This document shows positions 7,658 to 13,116 of a stretch of DNA of 13,116 nucleotides, one piece after another; positions within the stretch are counted from its first letter, which is position 1, and every line of letters starts with the position of its first letter. The DNA comes from an uncultured Oscillospiraceae bacterium (GTDB taxonomy: Bacteria; Bacillota; Clostridia; Oscillospirales; Ruminococcaceae), in assembly GCA_934232845.1 (NCBI GenBank), contig CAKQGD010000047.1:1-13116 (forward strand), read 5' to 3'. The notes beneath the pieces are model-generated. The model did no database searches and was not told the DNA's origin. It saw only the letters and a program-made list of their open reading frames with translations. Both the position numbers and the translations under genes were made by a program.

Positions 7658-8356
7658 ATGAAACGAAGCGAAATCAACCACCTGATCTCAAACGCGGAGT
7701 CGTTTATTCGTTCCTTCTCCTTCGCGCTTCCTCCCTTCAGCGGATGGACATCTGCCGACTGGGCAAAAAAGGGGCATGAATGCGATGAAATTCGTGACAA
7801 TATGCTCGGCTGGGATGTAACCGACTACGGACTGGGTCAATTCAGCCGGGTAGGGCTGGTGCTGTTTACCCTTCGAAACGGCAATCAGAACAATCCTCGT
7901 TATCAAAAAACCTATGCGGAAAAATTGCTCATCAGCCGCGAAGAACAGGTCTGCCCCATGCATTTTCATTGGAACAAGATGGAGGATATCATTAACCGCG
8001 GCGGCGGAGTTCTAAAGATGCAGCTCTACAATTCGCTGCCGGACGGCGGCCTCGACCGCGAAAGCAATGTTACGGTCGTATCCGACGGCGTAAAGCTCGT
8101 GATTCCCGCCGGAACGACTCTGGAGCTGTCTCCCGGGCAGAGCGTCACCCTGACGCAGGGGCTTTATCATGCGTTCTGGGGCAAAAAAGGCTCCGGATCT
8201 GTTCTTATCGGCGAGGTAAGCCAGTGCAACGACGACAATACGGATAACCGCTTTCTCGAACCGGTCGGGCGTTTTCCCACTATAGAGGAAGACGAACCTC
8301 CGCTTCGTCTGCTCTGCACTGAATACCCGCCTGCAGCGGAGGAACGCTATGTTTGA
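7658..8356 (+). CDS. D-lyxose/D-mannose-type sugar isomerase (cupin fold)
   Basis: The 232-residue protein matches the D-lyxose ketol-isomerase family (EC 5.3.1.15, YdaE-like). Visible marks are CPMHFHWNKMEDIINRGGG with H102, H104 and E109, and LYHAFWG with H171; the H-x-H-(4)-E-(n)-H spacing is the cupin metal site, normally Mn(II). Other family words are DNMLGWDVTDYGLG at the N-terminus, KLVIPAGTTLEL, and GEVSQCNDDNTDN near the C-terminus. Characterised members interconvert D-lyxose and D-xylulose and several also D-mannose and D-fructose. A fructokinase gene overlaps its last 8 bases, so a mannose-to-fructose step fits the context, as does lyxose to xylulose. The ribosome site GAAAGGA lies inside the end of the kinase gene. 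Confidence 0.9.
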   Translation: MKRSEINHLISNAESFIRSFSFALPPFSGWTSADWAKKGHECDEIRDNMLGWDVTDYGLGQFSRVGLVLFTLRNGNQNNPRYQKTYAEKLLISREEQVCPMHFHWNKMEDIINRGGGVLKMQLYNSLPDGGLDRESNVTVVSDGVKLVIPAGTTLELSPGQSVTLTQGLYHAFWGKKGSGSVLIGEVSQCNDDNTDNRFLEPVGRFPTIEEDEPPLRLLCTEYPPAAEERYV

Positions 8357-9302
8357 TTTCACCGCTCTGGGAGAGCTTCTGATCGATTTTACCGAGGGAC
8401 GGCCAACGGAAGACGGGCGGCGTACCTTTGAACAAAACGCAGGAGGCGCACCCGCAAACGCGGCCTGCGTTGTTGCCGCACATCAAAACAGCACCGCTTT
8501 TATCGGAAAAGTTGGCTGCGATCTGCACGGAGATTTCCTCATCCGCACTCTTGAAGAGCACAATGTGGATACTTCCGGACTTGTGCGGGATCCAAATGTA
8601 TTTACTACACTGGCCTTTGTCGCCTTGGAGAAAAACGGTGAGCGCAAGTTTTCCTTTGCTCGAAAACCCGGCGCGGATACCTGCCTCACTATGCAGGAGC
8701 TTATGCCCCCCTCTCTTCGTACAAGAGTTCTGCATGTCGGTTCTCTGTCTCTGACGGATGAGCCAGCACGCGGTGCGACGCTTGAGGCAATCCGCATTGC
8801 AAAGAAAAACGGCGCCCTGCTTTCATTTGATCCCAACTACCGTGCGCCGTTGTGGCCGAATGAGCGCACAGCGGCCGATCAAATGCGTTCGCTGCTGCCG
8901 CAGGCGGATTTGCTCAAACTGTCTTTGGAAGAAGCCCCTCTGCTCTGCGGAGAGTCGACGCCGCAAAAAGTGTTGGATGCACTCGCGAAAAAAGGTGTAA
9001 AGCTAATTGCATTGACAGATGGAGCGAACGGTTCTTTTGTTCGGCTGTATGAAAAGACATGCTTTATCCCCGCGTTTTCAGTACAGGCTGTCGACACAAC
9101 TGGCGCGGGAGATATTTTCTGGGGGGCATTTTTATCCCGCCTGCTGAAAAGCGCTCACTCCCTTTCCTCTCTTACTCCAGACTCTGCCGCCGATTTTGCG
9201 CGGTATGCAAGCGGCGCCGCGGCCCTTTCGGTACAGCGGCGGGGCGGAATTCCATCTATTCCCCGCCCGGAAGAGATTGTTTCTTTCTTAGAGAAACAGT
9301 AA
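8349..9302 (+). CDS. PfkB-family carbohydrate kinase, probable fructokinase
   Basis: The 317-residue protein has the full ribokinase/PfkB layout: GELLIDF at the N-terminus, NAGGAPAN (30-37), GKVGCDLHGDFL, SFDPNYRAPLW, KLSLEEAPLLCG and DTTGAGDIFWGAFL with the anion hole and catalytic base D255. The combination of DPNYR-PLW and LSLEE-LLCG is characteristic of bacterial fructokinases (EC 2.7.1.4), which make fructose 6-phosphate from fructose and ATP. Its ATG lies 8 bases inside the isomerase gene with GGAGGA upstream, so the two are translationally coupled and probably act in sequence. Another ketose such as xylulose cannot be excluded. Confidence 0.88.
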   Translation: MFDFTALGELLIDFTEGRPTEDGRRTFEQNAGGAPANAACVVAAHQNSTAFIGKVGCDLHGDFLIRTLEEHNVDTSGLVRDPNVFTTLAFVALEKNGERKFSFARKPGADTCLTMQELMPPSLRTRVLHVGSLSLTDEPARGATLEAIRIAKKNGALLSFDPNYRAPLWPNERTAADQMRSLLPQADLLKLSLEEAPLLCGESTPQKVLDALAKKGVKLIALTDGANGSFVRLYEKTCFIPAFSVQAVDTTGAGDIFWGAFLSRLLKSAHSLSSLTPDSAADFARYASGAAALSVQRRGGIPSIPRPEEIVSFLEKQ

Positions 9303-9344
9303 ATTCTTGTTTTTCCGCCGCGTTTTGTTTTATCAAACATCAAA

Positions 9345-9363
9345 GGAAGAATTTTCTTCTTCC
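9345..9363 (+). repeat. Short hairpin before nagA
   Basis: GGAAGAA-ttttc-TTCTTCC is a perfect 7-bp stem with a 5-base loop in the 80-base gap between the fructokinase and nagA genes. It ends just before the AAAGGA ribosome site of nagA. A T-run (9375-9381) follows too far away for a standard terminator. It may tune translation or message stability. Confidence 0.4.
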
Positions 9364-9382
9364 GTTCGAAAGGATTTTTTTA

Positions 9383-10495
9383 ATGCAGTTTCGCCGCGTT
9401 TTATTTCTGAATGAAAACGGCCGCTTTTCCTATGGAGACGTCACAGCGGAAAAAGGCCTCGTCACCTCTGTGAGATTTCGAAATGAGACGCCTTCCGCCG
9501 ATGCGGATTACCTCATTCCCGGATTGATTGATCTGCATCTTCACGGCTGCGCCGGAGCGGATTTTTGTGACGGCAATGAATCCAATCTGGAACGAATGTC
9601 AATTTTTTTAAAAGACGAAGGCGTCGCCGGATTTTGTCCCGCCACAATGTCTCTTCCCAAAGAGCAGCTTCTGTCCACACTGAAAAAGGCTTCCGGTTTT
9701 TCCCGAAAAAAAGCACCCGGCGCACAGATGTTAGGTATCACTCTGGAGGGACCGTTTCTCAATCCCCAAAAATGCGGTGCGCAGAACCCCGATTATCTTG
9801 CTTTGCCGAGCATCCCCCTGCTCGAAGAACTTCTGTCGGCCTGCGAAGGACAGATTCGCACAGTCTGTCTTGCACCGGAACTTCCGGAAGCGTTTTCTCT
9901 GGTTCGGCATGCCGTTTCCAAAGGAATTGCGGTCTCTCTGGCACATACGGCATGCGATTACGATACAGCTGCAGCAGCCTTTGACGCGGGCGTTTCGCGT
10001 GTAACCCACCTGTTAAATGCCATGGCGCCCTTTCATCACCGCTCTCCCGGCGTTCTCGGCGCCGCGGCGGAACGAGAAACCGTCGCCGTGGAACTGATCG
10101 GAGACGGACTGCATGTTCATCCTTCCGCAGTGAGACTCATCTTTCACCTGTTCGGCGCGAACCGTATCTGCCTGATCAGCGACTCGATGGCGGCCTGCGG
10201 TCTTTCCGACGGTAAATATATTCTCGGCGGACAAGCGGTAACCGTACATAACGGCCGCGCCTCACTGTCGGACGGCACTCTGGCCGGCTCAACAAAAAGC
10301 CTTTTTGAAATTTTGCAGACAGTCATCCGGATGGGAGTTGATCCCGCGGATGCTGTCATCTCCTGTACCCGCACACCCGCACATCGTCTCGGGCGCTTAG
10401 GAGAATTCGGCACTATAGCGCCCGGACGCCCGGCGCGCCTTGTCCTCTGCAGCGCTCATTGGGAAAGAAAAGAAGTCTTTTTTGACGCAGACTGA
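9383..10495 (+). CDS. nagA: N-acetylglucosamine-6-phosphate deacetylase
   Basis: NagA (EC 3.5.1.25) removes the acetyl group from N-acetylglucosamine 6-phosphate, giving glucosamine 6-phosphate and acetate in the cytoplasm. The 370-residue protein carries the amidohydrolase barrel signature: HLH (H52, H54), the metal Glu in TLEGPF (E122), H188 in SLAHTA, H209 in THLLNAM, the substrate-binding HH in PFHHRSPG, H244 in DGLHVH, and the catalytic Asp in ISDSMAACG (D267). Length and motif order match the family. The start at 9383 is chosen for AAAGGA 8 bases upstream; an in-frame open stretch back to 9059 overlaps the fructokinase gene and is not coding. It is the last gene of the operon. No nagB deaminase gene lies in the window. 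Confidence 0.93.
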   Translation: MQFRRVLFLNENGRFSYGDVTAEKGLVTSVRFRNETPSADADYLIPGLIDLHLHGCAGADFCDGNESNLERMSIFLKDEGVAGFCPATMSLPKEQLLSTLKKASGFSRKKAPGAQMLGITLEGPFLNPQKCGAQNPDYLALPSIPLLEELLSACEGQIRTVCLAPELPEAFSLVRHAVSKGIAVSLAHTACDYDTAAAAFDAGVSRVTHLLNAMAPFHHRSPGVLGAAAERETVAVELIGDGLHVHPSAVRLIFHLFGANRICLISDSMAACGLSDGKYILGGQAVTVHNGRASLSDGTLAGSTKSLFEILQTVIRMGVDPADAVISCTRTPAHRLGRLGEFGTIAPGRPARLVLCSAHWERKEVFFDAD

Positions 10496-10831
10496 CGGCT
10501 GACGTATATTTTTCGGCATAGAACATTCGCTGTTCATCCGGGGTATTTATATCTGGGATTGATATGTTTTGCATGTTTTGATTTTGCCAAAAAACCGTCA
10601 TTTTTTGACAGGCATGATACGCTTTTTTATTTTTCTCCATGCTCTTGTCTGTTTTCAAAACCCTTTTTATCTCCCTCATTCGTTCTGAATCAATAAAAAC
10701 ACAACTTATTAAGCGCAAAAAAAACATCCGCGGATGCGAATGTTTTGACGCCGTGGTTTTAATTTTTATTTGAGCAAAAAGTATTTTGAAACGAAGTGCT
10801 CCCAATCGAATATGTAAAAAGCAAGATGCTT
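10496..10831. other. AT-rich convergent intergenic region
   Basis: This 336-base stretch lies between converging nagA and the flavodoxin-like gene. I see no convincing gene in it: a minus-strand open frame crosses it but lacks a ribosome site and overlaps both neighbours. It holds the terminator at 10717-10746 and weak dyads such as TGCC/GGCA around GTCA-tttttt-TGAC (near 10586-10614). No strong terminator directly follows nagA. Confidence 0.6.
10717..10746 (-). terminator. Intrinsic terminator of the flavodoxin-like gene
   Basis: Read on the minus strand, AAAACATTCGC pairs with GCGGATGTTTT (11-bp stem with one A-C mismatch, loop ATCC) and runs straight into eight T in total. The core contains the 12-base palindrome CATCCGCGGATG (10725-10736). 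It lies about 85 bases after the flavodoxin stop and may also stop nagA transcripts from the other side, although the T-run on that side is short. Confidence 0.75.
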
Positions 10832-11347
10832 TTATTTTTCCTGTATGTCCGGATCGTTCCACCATGTAAGCACAGGCGTCAGCGCTTCAGCGGACACGCG
10901 GTTTCCTCCATTTGTGAGCAGTTCCAGTAAATTATCGTCTTCCAAAGTTCGTGGTTCTTTTTCACTCAGCTCTTTTTTCGCTGTCTTTATGGTCATTTTC
11001 ATCATGAGCCGATAAAACCCATGAAGCTTTTTTAAATCAAAGCCGCCCTGCAGAAGAAACAGGGAAACTCCGCAAAGATTGTTTTTCCGGCGCACCTCAT
11101 TCAGCTGACCGTCACCCGGTATCATTCCCACTGCGCAGACAGAACGAACGGCATATCTCTTTCGGGCGGCGCGGCATCCTTGAATGGTTCCCGCCATCAG
11201 CCATCCCAAAAAAATCACATCACTGCCCGCATCCACAGAGCGTTTTGCCTGTTCCAAGGAAAATACCGAAAGCCCCGTCTTTTCGCCAAGCAGACGTGCA
11301 TATTCGGCGGTAAAGCCGCTGTTGGAACAGTAGACAATGGTATACAT
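10832..11347 (-). CDS. Flavodoxin-like (flavodoxin/HemG-type) protein
   Basis: The 171-residue protein begins MYTIVYCSNSGFTAEYARLLGEK: a first beta strand followed by the FMN phosphate loop of the form S-x-S-G-x-T, then the helix, as in flavodoxins. VIFLGWLMAGTIQG matches the second flavin-side loop, and VCAVGMIPGD the following strand. The C-terminal half (GGFDLKKLHGFYRLMMKMTIK) resembles the insert of HemG-like flavodoxin-domain proteins more than a small electron-carrier flavodoxin. The role is therefore a flavin-dependent reductase or electron transfer of unknown partner. ATG at 11347 has GGAGGA upstream; a longer frame to 11395 exists but has no ribosome site. It has its own promoter and terminator. 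Confidence 0.8.
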   Translation of the reverse strand: MYTIVYCSNSGFTAEYARLLGEKTGLSVFSLEQAKRSVDAGSDVIFLGWLMAGTIQGCRAARKRYAVRSVCAVGMIPGDGQLNEVRRKNNLCGVSLFLLQGGFDLKKLHGFYRLMMKMTIKTAKKELSEKEPRTLEDDNLLELLTNGGNRVSAEALTPVLTWWNDPDIQEK

Positions 11348-11446
11348 GAGTGAAGTTCCTCCGTTCGAATCATCGCTTTGACTTCTTTCGCACAATTACG
11401 GCTTTTGCTTTTTGGTACATCACTGCTAAAATGCGCCGTTATGCAC

Positions 11447-11467
11447 AAAATATCATTGAAATATTTT
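11447..11467. promoter_or_regulatory. Operator-like 7-7-7 dyad at the flavodoxin start site
   Basis: AAAATAT-cattgaa-ATATTTT is a perfect 7-base inverted repeat about 6-26 bases beyond the predicted start of the flavodoxin transcript. Flavodoxin genes are often under Fur-family or redox control, and this site has a comparable size and AT content, but it does not match the classical Fur or PerR box exactly. Confidence 0.35.
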
Positions 11468-11479
11468 ATTTGTGAGTTT

Positions 11480-11508
11480 AGTATTTTCTTTTCTGTTTCT
11501 TCTGTCAA
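11480..11508 (-). promoter_or_regulatory. Promoter of the flavodoxin-like gene
   Basis: On the minus strand a perfect TTGACA (11508-11503) and AATACT (11485-11480) are separated by 17 bases, predicting a start near 11473 and a leader of about 125 bases. It lies directly after the hairpin that ends the upstream small gene, so the two minus-strand genes appear to be separate units. Confidence 0.55.
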
Positions 11509-11523
11509 ACAAGAAGAAAGGAT

Positions 11524-11554
11524 GCGGTCCTGTTCCAAAACGGACCAGGACCGC
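11524..11554 (-). terminator. Strong hairpin after the small membrane-protein gene
   Basis: GCGGTCCTGTTCC (11524-11536) pairs with GGACCAGGACCGC (11542-11554) around the loop AAAAC: 13 bp with a single T-C mismatch. On the minus strand it is followed by ATCCTTTCTTCTTG, which is T-rich but not a clean T-run. It most likely terminates the small gene and insulates the flavodoxin promoter. Confidence 0.6.
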
Positions 11555-11607
11555 TCATACGCCGATTTTTAAACATGGAAGACCTTTTGCGAAGCTGTTT
11601 TAAGAAA

Positions 11608-11766
11608 TTATGCGCCGACCTGCTGTCTTTCTTTTTCCAGTTCTCTTTTCATAATGGGACGCCACTCTTTAAAAGCAAGGACAAGAGACACGCCGAGACA
11701 AACAGGTGTCATCAAAATGCAGTTTCTGAATTCCTTTCGGGCTTCCTCATATTCTTTGCTGTGCAT
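11608..11766 (-). CDS. Small single-span membrane protein, 52 residues, unknown function
   Basis: A short minus-strand frame starts at ATG 11766 with a consensus AGGAGG (11780-11775) exactly 8 bases upstream, and ends in TAA at 11608. The product has a charged N-terminus (MHSKEYEEARKEFRN), one hydrophobic stretch from Cys16 to Phe32 (CILMTPVCLGVSLVLAF), then a basic, charged tail (KEWRPIMKRELEKERQQVGA). This is the shape of a small one-helix membrane protein. A TATAAT -10, an operator-like dyad, a leader hairpin and a terminator surround it, which supports a real gene. I do not recognise the family. It could be a regulatory peptide or an accessory subunit; a hydrophobic toxin seems less likely given its charged ends. 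Confidence 0.65.
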   Translation of the reverse strand: MHSKEYEEARKEFRNCILMTPVCLGVSLVLAFKEWRPIMKRELEKERQQVGA

Positions 11767-11783
11767 AACGCTTTCCTCCTGTC

Positions 11784-11814
11784 GGTTGCCTCTGCCTTTC
11801 CACCGGCGGCAACC
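11784..11814 (-). promoter_or_regulatory. Leader hairpin beside the ribosome site of the small gene
   Basis: On the minus strand GGTTGCC and GGCAACC form a perfect 7-bp stem enclosing 17 bases, ending three bases before the AGGAGG of the small gene. Such placement could hide or expose the ribosome site. I could not match it to a known riboswitch. Confidence 0.4.
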
Positions 11815-11828
11815 TATTATTTTTCCCC

Positions 11829-11857
11829 ATTATAGCGTGCCAAAACGCTAATTTCTC
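11829..11857 (-). promoter_or_regulatory. Promoter with overlapping dyad for the small membrane-protein gene
   Basis: A perfect -10 TATAAT lies at 11834-11829 on the minus strand; the -35 region (GAGAAA, 17 bases upstream) is poor. The inverted repeat TAGCGT-gccaaa-ACGCTA (11833-11850) fills the spacer and touches the -10. This is where a repressor, or an activator compensating for the weak -35, would bind. Confidence 0.5.
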
Positions 11858-11907
11858 GGAAAGGATCCTCACAGGCCGAAAGTCGATGTGCCGCAGGACA
11901 AATTCTG

Positions 11908-11916
11908 TGGTATGAT
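11908..11916 (+). promoter_or_regulatory. Candidate extended -10 promoter of the sensor kinase gene
   Basis: TGG-TATGAT forms an extended -10 element with no good -35, predicting a start near 11923 and a leader of about 154 bases. A second option is TTGCTT (11931-11936) and TATGAT (11955-11960) with an 18-base spacer. The sequence does not decide between them. Confidence 0.4.
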
Positions 11917-11934
11917 GTATATAGTGAAAATTGC

Positions 11935-11991
11935 TTGAGAAAAAGCCGTTATTTTATGATACCAGATCTGTTTCGGGCGTATTTTTCTCAA
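11935..11991 (+). promoter_or_regulatory. Structured leader upstream of the sensor kinase gene
   Basis: TTGAGAAAAA (11935-11944) and TTTTTCTCAA (11982-11991) form a perfect 10-bp stem, with an inner GCC/GGC pairing (11945-11947 with 11976-11978) and 28 bases in the loop. Farther down, CGTTT-ttcc-AAACG (12002-12015) and GTTTT-taacg-AAAAC make small competing stems. If transcription starts at the extended -10 above, all of this lies in the untranslated leader. The rest of the 310-base intergenic region holds nothing else I can support. Confidence 0.4.
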
Positions 11992-12076
11992 AAAATCAAG
12001 TCGTTTTTCCAAACGTTTTTAACGAAAACTTTGCAGTAAAACGAGAATTTTAAAGTAGAAAGCAGGATGAAATTCC

Positions 12077-13116
12077 ATGAAGGAGCAGCAAACCTCTTCT
12101 GTTTCGCAAAACATTTTACTTTTTATCGGAACCTTTGCAGCGGCTATCGGCATTTCCTATCTGCTGTCAAAGGTTTTTGCGGATAACAATCCCTTCGCCG
12201 TTCCTTTATTTATTCTCGCGGTTGCGCTGATTGCCCGATTCACAGATGGATATCTGTACGGAATTGTAGCCTCTGTCGTAGGCGTATTCTGTGTCAATTA
12301 TATGTTCACATATCCTTTTTGGAAGTTCGATCTTTCAATCGAAAGCTATCCGATGACCTTTGCGGTTATGCTGATCGTTTCCGTCATCATCAGTGCGCTG
12401 ACAACTCAAATCAAACGTCAGGAACGTCTGCGCTATGAAATCGAAACCGAAAAGATGCGCGCCGATCTGCTGCGCTCCATTTCACACGACATCCGCACAC
12501 CTCTCGCCTCTATCATCGGCGCAAGCGGAGCTTTGCTGGATAATCAGGAAATTTCTTCGGAAGACCGCCGAGAAATGCTGACCTCTATTCAAAAAGAGGC
12601 CCGTTGGCTCATCCGCATCACAGAGAATATTCTCTCCATTACAAAATTCAGCACAACCGGCGTACGGCTTAAAAAATCGGATGAAATCGTAGAAGAAATT
12701 GTAAGCAGCGCGATTGTGAAATTCAGAAAAAACAGTGAATCCATCCGCATTTCGGTAAAAAAACCGGAAGAAATTCTGATTGTTCCGATGGATGCAACCC
12801 TGATCGAACAGGTCATTATCAATCTTCTGGAAAATGTTTCTTCACATGCGAAGGGCGCAGATCTCATCCGCGTTTCCGTCAATAAAGAAGAGGATAAGGT
12901 TATTTTTTCCGTAGCGGATAATGGAATCGGCATTCCCGAAAAGGCCCTTCCCCACCTATTCGATGGTCGCGCCTCGATGTATTTGAGACCCTCCGACGGT
13001 CACAGAAGCATGGGGATTGGTCTTTCGGTCTGCAGCTCTATCGTTCGCGCCCACGGCGGTGAAATGTCTGCGTATAACAACGAAGAAGGCGGCGTTACCA
13101 TTGTATTTTGGCTGCC
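12077..13116 (+). CDS. KdpD-like sensor histidine kinase, short form, 3' end outside window
   Basis: From ATG 12077 (AGGA about 9 bases upstream) 346 codons are open to the window edge. Residues about 12-110 form a DUF4118 membrane domain with hydrophobic helices (NILLFIGTFAAAIGISYLL; VPLFILAVALIA; IVASVVGVFCVN; FAVMLIVSVIISAL). The kinase core follows: H-box SISHDIRTPLAS with the phospho-acceptor H137, N-box INLLENV (N249), G1 box DNGIG (281-285) and G2 box GIGLS (313-317). KdpD kinases sense K+ or turgor and normally carry cytoplasmic KdpD and universal-stress domains before the membrane part; these are absent here. The preceding 300 bases do not encode them, so this is a genuinely short form. 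A response regulator gene would be expected downstream. Only a few dozen residues at most should be missing. Confidence 0.9.
   Translation, partial: MKEQQTSSVSQNILLFIGTFAAAIGISYLLSKVFADNNPFAVPLFILAVALIARFTDGYLYGIVASVVGVFCVNYMFTYPFWKFDLSIESYPMTFAVMLIVSVIISALTTQIKRQERLRYEIETEKMRADLLRSISHDIRTPLASIIGASGALLDNQEISSEDRREMLTSIQKEARWLIRITENILSITKFSTTGVRLKKSDEIVEEIVSSAIVKFRKNSESIRISVKKPEEILIVPMDATLIEQVIINLLENVSSHAKGADLIRVSVNKEEDKVIFSVADNGIGIPEKALPHLFDGRASMYLRPSDGHRSMGIGLSVCSSIVRAHGGEMSAYNNEEGGVTIVFWL

Noticed and set aside
9059..9382. N-terminal extension of nagA by 108 residues
   Set aside because: It overlaps the end of the fructokinase gene and does not resemble NagA; the family start fits ATG 9383.
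10413..10865. 150-residue minus-strand open frame between nagA and the flavodoxin-like gene
   Set aside because: It overlaps both neighbours, lacks a ribosome site at any internal ATG, and includes the terminator hairpin.
11378..11851. Plus-strand open frames of 64-86 residues
   Set aside because: They are antisense to the flavodoxin promoter region and to the small membrane-protein gene, and have no ribosome sites.
1..13116. CRISPR arrays, insertion sequences, tRNA or rRNA genes, phage or defence genes
   Set aside because: No regularly spaced repeats, transposase or integrase motifs, or cloverleaf-like sequences were seen on either strand by eye.

Overview
The window looks like chromosomal DNA of a Gram-positive anaerobe of the class Clostridia, probably a gut-type Oscillospirales or Ruminococcaceae relative. 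This is inferred from moderate GC content, strong AGGAGG-type ribosome binding sites, sigma-A-like promoters, an LAAC-type lipoprotein and the mix of protein families. No rRNA, tRNA, CRISPR array or mobile element was seen.

Left part (1-1736): a nearly complete M20 dipeptidase gene of the Sapep/PepV type runs leftward off the window. It shares a 359-base divergent promoter region with the operon to its right. Each of the two proposed promoters has a short palindrome just downstream of its predicted start site.

Centre (1737-10495): seven tandem plus-strand genes look like one operon for uptake and breakdown of a sugar or sugar derivative. First come a COG1840/AfuA-like substrate-binding lipoprotein, a fused two-domain permease and an ATPase with a TOBE tail. 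They are followed by a ROK-like sugar kinase with a long unexplained N-terminal region, a D-lyxose/D-mannose-type cupin isomerase, a PfkB fructokinase and N-acetylglucosamine-6-phosphate deacetylase (nagA). A strong intrinsic terminator after the binding-protein gene and a GC-rich hairpin after the ATPase gene probably set relative expression. The enzymes could converge on fructose 6-phosphate: isomerase plus fructokinase from mannose, and NagA through glucosamine 6-phosphate. The transported substrate is not shown by the sequence. AfuA relatives carry ferric iron, thiamine, 2-aminoethylphosphonate or hexose phosphates, and the neighbours favour a sugar ligand.

Right part (10496-13116): two minus-strand genes follow, a flavodoxin-like protein and a previously easy-to-miss 52-residue membrane protein, each with its own promoter, an operator-like dyad and a hairpin terminator. 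Divergent from these is a short KdpD-like sensor histidine kinase (four-helix DUF4118 membrane domain plus kinase core), preceded by a leader with a 10-bp stem and cut by the window end.
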